A stretch of 64,000 nucleotides of DNA from Gautieria morchelliformis (lineage: Eukaryota; Basidiomycota; Agaricomycetes; Gomphales; Gomphaceae), in NCBI GenBank assembly GCA_015179125.1, contig WHVA01000033.1, forward strand, positions 62,001-126,000. Reading direction: 5' to 3'. Both the position numbers and the translations under genes were made by a program. Shown here piece by piece: positions 11,346-23,467 of this stretch; positions within the stretch are counted from its first letter, which is position 1, and each line of letters begins with the position of its first letter. The notes under the pieces were generated by a model, which worked only from the letters and a program-made list of their open reading frames with translations, ran no database searches and was not told the DNA's origin.

Positions 11346-11705
11346 CATATCTTGAAGATAGTTGTGAAGTGCTTCTAATTCGGGGTTCGAGAGCAGGTAT
11401 ATGGGGCCATGAGGCAGGGTGCCATCATTCTCGATCTCGATGGTGTGATCGTAAGGGCGATGTGGAGGCAAGTTTTTGGCTTTAGCGCATGAGAAGATAT
11501 TGAAGAAGTCGTGGTACTCCTCTGGTACCACAGTTTTGAACATCTCCAGTTCATCCCTTGGCAGGGGGTTTTTGTGAGGGAGGGTAGTTGGAGCTGGTGT
11601 GTTGCCTACAGCCTGAAGCAAAGTGGGTTCGGGGGTAGTAGGATGCATGTTCAACATGAATGTTTCCTCTTCGCTGAGGTTCATGATTAGCTCAAAGGCA
11701 GCCAC
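11346..11705 (-). mobile_element. Gypsy pol shard (region before reverse transcriptase)
   Basis: The minus strand reads V-P-E-E-Y-H-D-F-F-N-I-F and L-P-P-H-R-P-Y-D-H-T-I-E, a signature of the connector between protease and reverse transcriptase in Ty3/Gypsy elements of basidiomycetes. The fragment is cut off by the LTR at 11,345 before any reverse transcriptase motif. Confidence 0.75.
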
Positions 11706-11842
11706 CCTGATTAGGCTTATATGTCATGTCATCCTCCTTGTAGGAGGTGGATCTGGAGGTGAAGAAGGGAAAGGAAGGGAAGGTCATCGTTCATCAGTGA
11801 TTCTACAAATGGTGTACAGGGGCGAAGAGGACTTGGACACCA

Positions 11843-12134
11843 GTGGCTGACCATGGTGTGGTGGAGGCCACCCTCAAGAGTCTTCTCTCACTTCTGAAAG
11901 AGGTTCTCATTGAGGAATGGTGCCCTGACCATCGGAAACTCATGGCTGATAGCCCCGCTAACGATGAGTGTAAGGAATCACATTCATGTGATTTCTGTGG
12001 GATGGACATCTTTCAGTCGTTCTTCACCTGTTCTGAGTGCTCTGATGGCGATGAAGCTGCTCATATGCTGTCTGAGTTGTTACATTGAGGGTCATTCCTG
12101 CAACTGTGGCTCGGAGCACATTCCAACTCCTTGA
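11843..12134 (+). pseudogene. Fragment of a host gene with a JmjC-associated cysteine cluster
   Basis: The plus strand reads C-D-F-C-G-M-D-I-F-Q-S-F-F-T-C (about 11,980-12,025). About 20 codons on, in a different frame, it reads C-Y-I-E-G-H-S-C-N-C-G. Fungal JmjC-type proteins carry a cysteine-rich block of this form (C-x2-C-G-x-D-I-F-Q-S-F-F-x-C, then C-Y-x-E-G-x-S-C-x-C-G). The two halves lie in two frames, so at least one frameshift has occurred near 12,050-12,080. No JmjC catalytic domain is present. I infer a captured or rearranged host fragment. The family assignment is from memory of the motif. Confidence 0.55.
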
Positions 12135-12480
12135 CCTCTTTTTTAAGGTCGTGGATGTCCCGGAGGGGCTCTTCTCGCGCATCACGCGTGATTCCCCTTG
12201 GGAGCCATCCCCAGGCTGCATCGACGGCGTCGCCGATGTCTTCGTCCCGCAATTTGATGTTGCGGGTGCCTGTCACGGCCCTTAGGTGTGCAGCGTAGTC
12301 CACACACATTGCGCAATCGTCCGGGTGGACGATCGCGAGGGCGTCCTCCCATCCCACGATCATCCAGTGCTCCTGGTCTATTGGAGCACGGAGAATGTCT
12401 GCGGCCCCCTGTCTCGGGGCCGTTGTTCGCGTTGTGGACGTTGACGGATCAACATCCATCCCATCTTTAGGGGGCATCAT
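12061..12480 (-). mobile_element. Accessory ORF of an LTR element
   Basis: A 139-codon minus frame beginning M-M-P-P-K-D-G-M-D-V-D, with a conserved-looking core (E-H-W-M-I-V-G-W-E-D) and a C-x2-C pair. It overlaps the JmjC-type fragment on the other strand at one edge. Its composition and location downstream of the 12.6-18.6 kb Gypsy element resemble the unrecognised ORF at 5907-6842. The function is unknown. Confidence 0.35.
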
Positions 12481-12589
12481 CTTCGGGGGGATGATGGTGG
12501 TTAGCTTCCAAGAAGTGATGCGCCCTCGGAAAGATCAGAGGTGAAAATTTTAACCGCGCCGTGGCCGGCGCGTCATGTGGTCTGCACGT

Positions 12590-15500
12590 GACAGACCTGT
12601 CTAGCGGCGTCTGGGGAGGTTGTGTGGCTTGCCTACCCCCCGAAGCTCTAGATAGCTATCTAGGGCTTCAAGGTCCTTGCAGGACGACATGGGTTCCCAT
12701 GTCACGTCGCCTAGGGTCCAATGGACCTGGAACTCCAGGTCTGTCAAGTTTATCCATCAATGTGCGATAATCTCGTTGACGAGCCACTCCTCGTCGTCAT
12801 TCGCTCCGAAGTCATAAAATGACTTGGCCTCACGACGAGGGAACAATTCGTCGTTGTTAGCCTCATATCACCATATGAGGCTTGAATGGAAGACCGGTGA
12901 AATGTGACGGCTTTTCAGCTCGTTGGGAAGATCGAGGGTCACTGTCTAGGCGTCGTTGTGAGCCTCGACGATGCGGTACGGTCCGATGTACCGTGGGACT
13001 AGTTTTCTGGCTCTTCCTTTCGGGAGAGTTAGGTTTTGTGTCGAAAGGTAGACGCGGTCGTTGGCTGCATACCTGTCGCTCGCCATACGTTTCTTATTTG
13101 CATGAAATGTTTGCATCACTCGATGCTCTATGATTGCATCGTGTGCTGCCATCAGGTTCCATTTTGCCTGATGTGCGAACCGGGCTACCCCCTTGAATGG
13201 GGTGTCCACGGCTATGGGGAGGTCTATCCGCGGCATATAGCCGTGGTTCAGCTTGAAAGGTGCGAACCCTGTGGTCGCGCTGACGTTGCTGTTGAGAGCG
13301 ACCTCAACCATTGGGCATTTCAATGCCCAATCCTTCTGATCGTCTCTGACGACCGCGCGCAATATCTGGCCAATCGAGCGGTTTGCCCGCTTGGTGGCTC
13401 CATCTGTTTGGGGATGGAAGGCAGTTGACATGAGGAGCTTAGTCCCCATGAGTCGCTGTAGTTCACGCCAGAAGATCGACGTGAACTTCGAGTCTCTGTC
13501 CGAGACGATGGAGTTGGGAACTCCGTGAAGTCGAACGACCTCCTTCAGAAACAGCCAGGCTACTCCCTTGGCTGACACGCTCGTCATGGTTGGTACGAGG
13601 TGTACGAGCGACATTAGTCGGTCGATGACTACCATCAGGTAGTCACAGTCGTTGGATTTGGGCAGGGGCCCCATGAAGTCGATGCCAATCGACTGCCACG
13701 GCCTATCCGGAATGGGTAGGCTGTGTAGTAGGCCTTTTGGCCGTTGTGGTCCGGTTTCCGTCATCTGACATCCTCCACATGATGTGCAGAACGCCTCTAT
13801 GTCTGGGCTCATGCCCGGCCACCAATATGCTCTTACGTAGTTCGAAGTCTTCAGATGGCCGTAGTGGCCGACTATCTGATGTGCCCAATTGATGATAATT
13901 TCGATCAGCTTCCTTCCCCCTTGAAGAACAGAGTGGGGGACGGCAATGACGTCTCTTTTGAGCTGGTTCTTAGTCCAGATCAGCCCGTCCCGGATCCCGA
14001 ATCTCGGGTGTGCGTCTGGGTGTGCCATGATCTTTGTGAACATGGTGTCCCTGTGGTATGCATCTCGTAAGACCTTAGACAGGTCTACGCCTTGTTCGAC
14101 GACCCGGTGCAGGGGCGCGCCGTCATTCCCTGCGGTGATGGCTCTGACATCATCGTCGTTGTCGCATGACACGGCGACGTTCGCGGGCTCTTGTGAGCCC
14201 TCGTTTAATGCGGCGGATTCCGTTACTCTCACCTCTGTCTTCTCCGCGAGGCGTTTAGAGCATCTTGTCGCTGGTGTTCACAGCTCGATATACCGGTCGG
14301 TGGGCAATAATTCACCGTCCGGGTCTAAACGCGCATCCGCGTTCACGAAGACATGGTCCAGGTGATTGTCATCACTCGTGTCGTTCTCGTAGTAGCGCGA
14401 CAGGCAGTCCGCTACCTTGTTCTCTACACTGTCAACATGAACGGTGTTGAAATTGAACTGGGAGAGAAACTCCCACCATCTGACCTGGCGGTCAGATAGG
14501 CTCTTCTGGGTCTCAAAGTACTCGAGCCCTTTGTGGTCTGTGACAAGGGTGAACCTTCACCCCAGCAGTTTGTCCTCCCATTTCATGAGAGCCTTGAGCA
14601 CCGCGATCATCTCGTGCTCGTGAGTCCGGTAGTGTTGCTGAGCAACGCTGAACTTCTTTGACAAGAAGCCGGCAGGTCGACAGGTTTTTCCAGTCAGGAC
14701 CTTGGCCGTAGACCGCACCGACACCGGCTTTCGACCCGTCGGTGATCACCCAGATCGGCTCTGGGCACCTTGCGTCTACTGGACGCAGGATCGGGGCCTT
14801 ACAGGCCAACACATTAATGCTTTGCCAGAATTTGTCTAGCAGTGGCGTCCATTCGAATGGACGGTTATTACGTGCGCAGCCCAATAGTGGGGTGGTATAT
14901 GCGCTAACATCTGGCATGTAGTGTGCCAGATACTGTACCAGCCCGAGGAAACGCTGGATGTCATTGAACATCCGTGGCCTGCGCCACTCGCGGATGCGTT
15001 GCATCTTGTCCTCGTCGGCATGTACCCCTCGGCCATCGATAATATGGCCGAGACACTCCATTCGGATGGAATAGAGGTCCACCTTTTTCTTGCTCAGAAA
15101 AAGGTGATTCTTCCTCAATCTGTCAAAGACGATGTAGAGGTGCTCTTCATGCTCTTGTATTGAGGGCGAGAATATGAAGATGTCGTCCATGTATACATGG
15201 ACGAAGCGACCTATGCAGTTGCGGAAAATGGCTGTCATCAGCCGTTGGAATGTTGATGGGGCGTTACAGTCCCCCATCTGTATCACCTGGCTCCTGAAGG
15301 TGCCAAGGATCGTGGCAAAGGCAGTCTTTGCTATGTGATCCGGATGGATCCGGATCTGCTCGTATGCTTCTGACATATCGAGTTTTGTTCAATACCGACA
15401 GCGAGCCATGTCGCTGCGAATGATATCCTGATCCGGGAAGGGTGTGACGTCCTTCACTGTGTTCTCGTTCTGCTGGTGCAGATCGAAGACGGTTCGCAGT

Positions 15501-18500
15501 GTACCGTTCTTCTTTGGCACACACAGCATGGGCATGGCCTGCTGTGCGACTGCCGGAATCCACCACTTTGCAGTGGTGTATCGTTCTATCTTAGCCGACA
15601 GTTCCTCTCGGAAGTGTTCTGGGCATTTCGGTAGTCGATACAGCATGTGCTTGTTGGGATCGATGAGGTTGATCTCATGGTTTATCTCCCGTAGTGGTGG
15701 GAGTTCTAATGGAATTCCACTGACTAAGTCAGTGATTCTTTCCATCCATTCCTCGCGGAGGCGAGGAAGGTCATCATCCATGAGGATGATGGTGGTGGTT
15801 GGCTTAGAAGCCATTAGGCGCCGTGTGCATCTATTAGGTCCCGCGGCGCACGGAACCACTTTCCTCTTCCCCATCACTTTCACCGTTAGGTGAGAGCGCC
15901 TCTCGTCCTGCGACTCGTCCTCCTGGCTTCAATGAGCCAGGTTGGGCTTCGGCGCCTGGGTGATCCTGCTCACCCGTGGTCCCTTGTCCTCGTTCATCGA
16001 TCCATCGTTGTCGAACGATACCTTGCCCATGGGGATCACTTCGTTCCCCTTGTGGATCGTCCCTGGGCTCGAGAAGTCCAGGGTTATGCCGAATCTCCTT
16101 AGGAATGGCGTCCCTGAGATAGCGTCGTAATATTCGACGTATGTCTCACGACCAAATTTGATGGTCGTGTTCGTTCCATAGTTGATCGTGGAACGGCTGC
16201 CTATGCAGGCTAGCTGCAGCGCGATTGGTTGCTCCAGGGCGAATGTCTTCATCCCTGTAGCTTGCGTGAATTTGGGGGATAGCAGTACCCCTTCGCTGCC
16301 GCTATCTAGCAGGCAGTGGGCTTTTAGCCGTTTATTTCCCAGTACCCCGATAGGGTACGGTTCTCACTGCGTGGATGCGTTGGCCGCGTCCTGTGTTTGC
16401 TTCGGTGGTGATACACCGGCTCGGCCGCCTTGTCTGGCGTGACCACCGTGCGTGCCGCCATGACCTTCATGGCGGTTTCGTCCTCCAGCGCGAATCTGAT
16501 CGCGCGGGACCTGTAGGTGGTGTCTTCCACCTCCTCGTCCCATTCATAGTATTGGGACGGCTCTGGGTCCCACTCTTCAGCGGGAGCGTCTCCGTTATCC
16601 GGAGTGTCGTTGGGTTGGGGATCACCCTCCCCCTCTTCATCAATCTGTTGAAGAGAATTTTGACCAAGATCCATCTCTGGATCCTCGGCCTCATCGTCGT
16701 GCCTCGCGGCTGCTGTCCTTATACCAGACCTAAGCCGGGGCACTCCACCTTTTTGTGGCCAGGTTGGCCGCATTCAAAGCACGTGGTGTTGCTTTGGCTG
16801 CTGCTGGGCCTATCGTTAGGCCGGCCCAACGTTTTCGTCGGTGGGGCAGGTCGTGGGGACAACCCTGATGCTTGAGGCTGTTTAGCTTCAGACGGGCGTC
16901 CAGCTTGTGCTGGGCGTGGGGGCGGTAGCCGTTGTCCTGTTCCGCTTCTTGCGAACAGGCTGGGCCTGGTCAGGCCCGTTTGTGTCAATGGCTTGCTCCC
17001 TGTGAGCTGGGCAGCGCTTGCCGTTGCTGCTGTGCTTTCTGCGCGGCGCATCCCCATGTTGTATCGGGATGCCTCCTCGATCATCCGGGCCGTCTCGAAG
17101 AGTTGCTCTATTGAGCTGCTCTCGGCATTATAGCCCTTTTTGAGGACTTCGTTGCGCAGCGTCAACACGAACCATCTCCGGAATGTGTAATCGTCTGGCG
17201 GCTGTATCATAGGTGCCACGTATTTCATGAGCTCGTTCAGCATTTCCTGAACGGTTTTCGTGCCCTGCATGAACGCGCCAAATTTATTCGTGCGTGATGG
17301 TACATCAGTGTGTGCAGGAACCTTTTTTGAAGGCCTTGCATCACAATTTCCAGTGTCCAGCTGCGGACCTGGCAATCGAAGCGTTCAACACTTCGAAGGA
17401 ACCACTCCTGGGCTTTGCTGGTGAGGCGAGTGCCCACGTAGCCGACCTGCATGTCTATGCTGGTTGGCCCTAGGAGGCAATTCATTTTCAGCCATCTTAG
17501 GATGGCTGCCACGAAGATTTCAAACTCTTCGAGGTCAGATCCCCCGGCATATGGCTCGGGGTGAGCCAATTTCACACCGGCTTTCGCTAGCACAGACTTC
17601 TCTGGGTCTGTGTCCACGGCGTCTGCTAACGCCATGCGGATCATCCATGTGATCCCGTCATATGGCTCCATTGGTACGACGTCGGCCTGGTCAGGGATTC
17701 CTTGGCCTTCCGTTGGGGCCATGGATTGCTCGCGCGGTTGTGACGCCGCGCGGGGCAGGCTGTTATATGCCCTGACGGGCCCCGGGCCTGGATCGGGCTC
17801 GTGATCGGGAGCATTTTGTGCTCTCGGTTCCGGGGGCATTTTGTGCCTGGTGTCCCCGGTCAGTCCCGCGTTGCGGATCCGCAGCCTGCTGTTGTAGGCT
17901 GCGCGTGCCTGCCGTGCGTCCTGTACGGCTTGCGTGAGCTGCTCATCGGGCAGCTGAGCAGTGTGGCTGTGGGCCACTGTCTCTTCAGTGTTCTTCGCTA
18001 GTAGCTCGAGTGCCCATGTGTGGCGGCGCGCGGCTGCGGCTTCTTTGCGCTGCCAGTGTGCGACTTCGAGCTCTAAGCTCTCAGTCGTCGTTTCAGAGTC
18101 AGGCTCTGAGGCGACCTGCTCCCTAATGATCTGTTGGATTGTCTTACGGCTGTCCGTTGGGGCAGCCGGTTGCTCTTGAGGTTCGTTCCCGAACCTTATG
18201 TCCTGTTTGACCGGGACGGCTGGCGGGGGCATTCGCTGCTTGTCCTGCTCCTTTCGGCGCGGGTCTTCCACGTCACTGTCGCGAGCTCGGATGAGTTGCG
18301 TCGCGTTCCCCACGTGGGCGGAGGGCTTTCTGGACATCCTCCAGCGTGGCTGCGTCTTGCAGCCTGATCCCCTCCACCTGGTGGAGTTCCTTGCTGATTG
18401 CCATTAGGGCAGCGGTGGCGTTGTCAAGCTGCAATCCCAGCTGATCGTGCTTGTGGCGCATCAGCGTGCTTCGGTGCAGCGCAGCCTGCACCTGTTTGTT

Positions 18501-18590
18501 CAGGGCCTCTGCCGTCTCATGGTCGATGGCATGAGCCCTCGAGCTCTTGCAACTGGAGCTCGAGTATTCCGAGTCCTGACCATCATCTGG
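12590..18590 (-). mobile_element. Ty3/Gypsy retrotransposon with chromodomain, near full-length coding, broken
   Basis: Minus-strand order: gag (18,337-16,719) with a Retrotrans_gag-like core (P-E-P-Y-A-G-G-S-D-L) and a zinc knuckle C-F-E-C-G-Q-P-G-H near 16,780; protease (about 16,250-15,930); reverse transcriptase and RNase H (about 15,880-14,400) with Y-M-D-D-I-F-I; integrase (14,232-12,946) with an H-H-C-C zinc region, the D,D-35-E-type core (I-D-F-M-G-P, S-D-R-D-S-K-F) and a C-terminal chromodomain remnant (about 12,800-12,600, W-E-P-M-S-S near its end). I see no flanking LTRs that clearly belong to it. The reading frame is interrupted in roughly five to ten places. Confidence 0.93.
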
Positions 18591-19498
18591 GGCTCATCTT
18601 TTTAGACGGTATCCATGCGCTATAACGCAGCCACAGGGTAGTGTATACTTTTACCGATGGGGACATCAGCGCTTCACGGGATCCAAAAATACATGGGCTC
18701 CACCGATACGCTCCAATCAGGCCAATTTGTTTCGGGGACACTTCTATGCACAGTATATTCGAGAGTCTCCTCGTGACTCGGTTAATAGCTTGTATGATCT
18801 GCAAGAGGGCTTCAGTACTCTCACCGCCGGCGCGCCATTGCCAATTTCCCAAAGTGGGGCCACCACGAGGTCTATACAAGTCTCTCAAGGTATGGTAAGT
18901 CCGGCCCATGCCAGCGAAACTTATCATTCATTTTGCGTTATCCAGGTTTATTTCTGATACATGGCTGGTATAAGTATTACGCGGCGTCCGTACGGATATC
19001 CTGCTGGTGGAAGCGCCGCAGCGTCAAGCCGGGCCGCGGCGGGGGACATGCCGCGTGCTTAGTGCGCGACGGCGGTCGTGAAACACCTGATCGACAGGCC
19101 GCCGACTATCTCGTGATGGGCGAGAATTCTGCCGCGCGTTTCTGGATACCTGTCGCCGGACTAGAAACTACCGCCGCAGTCTCTGGTTACTCAGCTCCAA
19201 GGACGAAGCCTCCGTCCTCTGACTATCCCGCTGGTGGGTCACGAGTGCCGTAGCGGCCTCTTTTGCAGATGGCTGAAGGCCCGTTCACGAGCGCGGACCG
19301 TTTACTCCCACTAGTCGCAAGGCTCAGAAGTAGTGACTCCTAAACAGGACGGGAAGGGCGTGGGAATCTGCCCACCCTGCCTCCTTGACGATGCTGAGGA
19401 CCTATGAGGTGATGGTCGGTCCTCCCTTTTGGCTGCCCCCTCTCTTGGTCTTGCAGGGTCGCATGTCCGGCAGGCTAACAAGCCTGAGGGGATGGTGC
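18591..19498. other. No recognised gene
   Basis: The interval between the Gypsy element and the next LTR holds only short frames on both strands and no motif I know. Bases 18,990-19,260 are GC-rich with in-frame stops. It is probably more retroelement debris, but I cannot place it. Confidence 0.35.
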
Positions 19499-20178
19499 TG
19501 TCATGACCCGTCTATTTCCCTTACCTTGCTGTCTCTATGTTCTCCCTCCTTGCTCCTCCTGCAGCTTCGCCCGAGTTCGCCCTACCCTTCGACCACTCCT
19601 CCTCCATGTTCGCTCCATTTGCTCTTCACCTTGTTCGTTGAATGACCATTCACTGCTCACATCATTTGCCGGCAGGTACACTATCAAACACGATCTACCC
19701 GGCGTGATGGTTCATCACTGGCCCCATCATCTTCCTGATCCAACCCCTTTAGGTGTTCATATGGCCGGAATGCATTCATGGGATGTCTTACCTGTAGGTC
19801 GTGTGGGATCAACCCAGCAGACGAAGAGCCCATGCAGGGTAGCATATATGCAGGTCCCAAGGTGTGTTTTCATACATAAGTACCTTCGTCCCCTTTCCTC
19901 CCTGTTGTTTCATGTTTGCACTCCTCTTTCATTATATTGTATCTGTGTTTCATCTATTTGTATCATGACTGCGCACCCCTATCCAATCCTGACTCCAAAC
20001 GGCCTCTTTCCTATTCACTAATATCATACGAGCATTCAATCTAAGTAGTTTCCACTCGCATGTATATTCCCCAGTTCAATTATCATACATCCATCTTGTG
20101 AAAAAACTTGACCTCACTGTGACCATCATCTTGAGCCCTCTCCTGTATATTTCTATCTTCAACCAGAGGAAGACTTAA
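19499..20178 (+). mobile_element. Truncated LTR, family TGTCATGAC
   Basis: Starts TGTCATGACCCGTC and aligns with the complete LTR at 25,017-26,047 (opposite strand) up to about the region C-A-G-A-G-G-A-A-G-A-C-T-T, where a TGTTAC-family LTR takes over at 20,179. The distal third is missing and is not found on the other side of the inserted block, so deletion as well as insertion has occurred. Confidence 0.8.
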
Positions 20179-20910
20179 TGTTACATATTGGAAATCCCGG
20201 AGGTCGGAACTGTAAAGGACAGTGGCTTCAACTTATGTGTTGCACCCCTGATGAACTATCATCCTAGGTATTTCGGATTTGACTTCTGGATGTTGGAGAA
20301 GGTGGAAGTCGAGAGGAGAGGGCTGAGGGTAAAGGACTGAGGGTCAAGGGTCGAGGGTCAGAGAACAAAGGTTGGAAGAGGCGGAAGAGGTGGAGGACAG
20401 AGGATCGAGAGCGGAGGGAGACAAGACTAGCAAAACTCGCTGTGCTAAGAACAGGAGATAGTGCGAAAGGATTCATGTATTGAAGTCGATTATCTGATTG
20501 CAGAAATGAAGGCATACAGGAGGGGCTTTTATACAAAGAGCTGAAGCAACAGGTAATAGTATGGTACTAAGCAAATTCTGGTGAGGGCGGGAATCGGATA
20601 GACATACGGGGCAAGTAACTAACGCGGAACAAGGGGATAACAAGGGGGTGCAGGGTAGAGTAAGTACAATGGCAAAGAACAAGGTGCGTAAGTATAATAG
20701 GCATCAGAACAAACGGAAGTACGGAAATGGTATCTTGCTGTGTTCAGGGTCGAGTATGGGGGCTGGTAACTGGAGGTGGCCATGGGTACTGAAAGAACAA
20801 GGGGGCGAGGTAGAGGGTTGCGGATATTGCGGATGTTGCGGAATAGAGTCGGAGGTGGTGTGGAGGAGATCTGGAGGTGGTGGAGATGGTTGAGCGGAAT
20901 GGTCATAACA
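20179..20910 (-). mobile_element. LTR (732 bp), family TGTTAC, left arm of an inverted pair
   Basis: Bounded by TGTTACATATTGG and GGTCATAACA. Immediately inside is GTATCTCCCCTTC, which on the minus strand is a purine tract leading into the LTR, so this is a 3' LTR of an element read on the minus strand. Its mirror copy is at 23,468-24,121. No target duplication flanks the pair. Confidence 0.8.
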
Positions 20911-21030
20911 GTATCTCCCCTTCAAGGTTGAGCCCCGCGAGACCACAAGTCGGATCATGTGACCTGTGAACAAACGTGTTCGAGTTCGAAAGAAAGGTGG
21001 GAGAATAAACACGTCTAATCCTGATCCACC

Positions 21031-22234
21031 ATGAGCCCCTCAATTGACTTCTCCAAAATGACCAGCACCCAACTGAAAGAACACTTCGCCAGCGTACTCG
21101 CAGAAAAGGAGCTGGCGGAGAAGCGTGAGGCCGAGGAGGCAGCTCAGAAGGAGAAAGAGTGACTGGAGGAGGAGCGCAAGGAGGAAGAGCGCAAGGACCA
21201 GGAGGAACGTGATTGTCTGGAATGTGAGCGGGAAGACCGCAAATGCGAGCTCGAGCGCATCGAGTATGAACGCGAAGAGCGGGAGGCCCAAGAAGTGGTG
21301 GAAAAACTCGCGGAGGAGCAAGCCGCTGCGGAAAAGGCCACCGTGGAAAAGGCAGAGAAGGATCGCGCGTTGTCAAAAGTAAGTCCTTCCTTGTTCCTGA
21401 TAGAGTAGGCTGACCATCGGAACAGAAAAAACTTGTGGATGCGGATGAAGTTTCTGTGTGGAGTGAAACTCCATCGGAAGCTACTCTGGAAGAAACCCGT
21501 AAGCCAAAAAACAAAGGCAAAGGGAAAGCAATGGTGGAATGGCAGGCGGCGCAGGAGGAGAAACAGCGCCGGAAGGAAGCACACTGGGCGGGGGTCAAGA
21601 GGGCGGCTCTGGACGACGATGGCCCTTTGCAGCTGAGCTGTGAAGGTTGTCTGGAGAAAAGCTTGCTGTGCGTGTGGGATTTGGCCGGAAAACCCACCAC
21701 GTGCAACCGATGCAAGGATGCAAAAAGGGCTTGCGTAGTCGATGGACTCATAGCCCATGTGTCGACAAAGTGGAAAAAGACTGGAGCATTGGATGTTGGC
21801 CCGGAAAAACCATCGCAAGGGGGCTGGAAACCCTTATCCAGGGCTGCCAAGTTGAAGGAAGTCCAAGGGGGGCCGGAGGTGAGTGGGAGTGGGGTGGCAG
21901 AACAGGAGGGGGCTGCGAACCCCTGGCTGGACATTGGGCGGTTGCCCTGGGGCTGCTCTGACAAGGGGAGTAGAGGTTGTAAATGCAACACCAGTTTTAC
22001 ATGGCAGTTGCGGATCAGCTTGGTGCATATGAGGATCACCTTGATCAAGTCGTCACGGAACTAAGGTGGATGCAAGAGAAGGAGGACTTGGAAGTGGGTG
22101 CGGAGGTGTTGGAGGGCGAGGTCCAAGACGTTGATGAGGTTTGCAGAGGCCTATGGACAAATGGAAATGCGGAGGATGTGGAGTTGGAAGACTGGGTGGG
22201 ATTTGGTGGTGACAACACCATGGGAGAGGACTAA
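21031..22234 (+). mobile_element. Accessory ORF with coiled coil and Zn2Cys6-like cluster (left arm)
   Basis: From ATG 21,031 the plus strand encodes a start like the right-arm copy (F-S-K-M-T-S-T-Q-L-K-E-H-F), then a long run of E, K and R typical of a single-helix or coiled-coil segment. After a gap that may be an intron comes a cysteine cluster spaced C-x2-C-x6-C-x10-C-x2-C-x6-C (about 21,640-21,745), and the last part ends near 22,234. That spacing fits the fungal Zn2Cys6 binuclear cluster. The ORF runs opposite to the retroelement direction implied by the LTR, so it would be antisense. It is broken. The function is unknown. Confidence 0.6.
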
Positions 22235-22363
22235 GGGTCGAGATGCCTTGTAGTATAATTTTCTTGGAATGCTGGAAATAGAGTAGCGGAAATCAAATAA
22301 TCAGATTTAACTTGTGACCTAAGGAGTGAAGGCGGAAAGAAAAGGTGGAATGGTTGGAAAGAC

Positions 22364-23346
22364 TTAGTGCACAAGAAGGGGTCCAGGCTTGGCAGGGTAT
22401 GCCTTATGGAAATCTGAGACAAGTTTGGAGGCGTGGTCGAGTTCCGTGGCGGAAATCCAGGAAGTCTCTTCGTCTGTGTTCTCATAGCCTGCCCACTTGA
22501 CTAGGTACTGGAGTTGACAACAGTATCGCTTGTCGAGCTTGGGATTGAGGATTTCCGAAGGGGTTTCAGGCCCCTCGGTCTCGACCCTGCGTCTTTTCCG
22601 CTCCACCCTCGTGGCACACCCATCCACAACGCAGCGTCTCTTCTTGTCCCGGCACCGTTCGCAGGCCGTCTCCTGCGGATTTTCTGACCACACGCACTCC
22701 AGGCCTTTGACCTCGCACGTGTCGCAAGGAGCCTTCTCCTCCTCGCCGTCCCTGGTTTTCTGCTTCCGCGTCGGGGGATTTTCCGGCCCCAATTCCCGCA
22801 ACTCCACCATGCAGGCCAATTTGTCCTTCCTGGCCTGCTGAAACTTGTCTGCCCTCCATTTTCGTTCTGCAACCACGTTGAGTACAGGGGCGGCTTGTTT
22901 CTGCTTCCCCTTGCCCTCTGGAGGCGGCGTGCTTTCCGATTCCGCCTCAGATTCAGATTCAACAATCTTCTGGCAGTTTTTCTGTCAGCCTTGGAACTAC
23001 GCACATGACGTTTCCGACTCACCCGTTGCTTTCCCGCCTTTTCCGCCGCGGCCTTGTCCTCCGCAGCTTTTTTGGCTGCGTCCCATTTCCGCTGTTCCTC
23101 GTGGAGGCGTGACTCCTCCTCGCGGCGTTTACGGTCCTTTTCCTCTTTCTCCTTCCGCTCCTGGTCCCAACGCTCCTGTTCTTTCCGTTCCTTCTCCCTG
23201 CGCTCCTCCTCCAGTTGTTCCTTCTCCTTCCGCGCAGCTTCTTCAGCCTCGCGTTTTTCCGCCAGTTCCTTTTGCGCGAGGATATCAGCAAAATGCTGTT
23301 TCAACTCGGCACTGGACATTTTAGCGAAGTCGGCTTGGGAGCTCAT
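22364..23346 (-). mobile_element. Accessory ORF with coiled coil, Zn2Cys6-like cluster and a chromodomain tail (right arm)
   Basis: Minus-strand mirror of the 21-kb ORF. It starts at ATG 23,346 (S-A-E-L-K-Q-H-F-A-D-I-L), continues into a dense E/R/K helical region, and then shows a cluster C-x2-C-x6-C-x10-C-x2-C-x6-C near 22,765-22,655, with basic residues K-K-R-R before the last cysteine. The final segment (about 22,560-22,364) reads Y-L-V-K-W-A-G-Y-E-N and E-E-T-S-W, a chromodomain like the C terminus of Gypsy integrases. I cannot tell whether that fusion is original or was made by recombination where the two arms meet. It is broken in at least one place. Confidence 0.6.
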
Positions 23347-23467
23347 GATAGATTGAAACGAAGACGCGTTCTGCTTCCCGCCTATCTTTCAAACTCCGAT
23401 ACGTTTGTTCACAGGTCACATGATCCGACTTGTGGTCTTGCGGGGCTCGACCTTAGAAGGGAGATAC

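Noticed and set aside
20903-22048. Minus-strand open frame of 381 codons
   Set aside because: It runs opposite the accessory ORF with the cysteine cluster and shows only low-complexity P/S/L-rich sequence; GC-rich repeats often leave such frames open.
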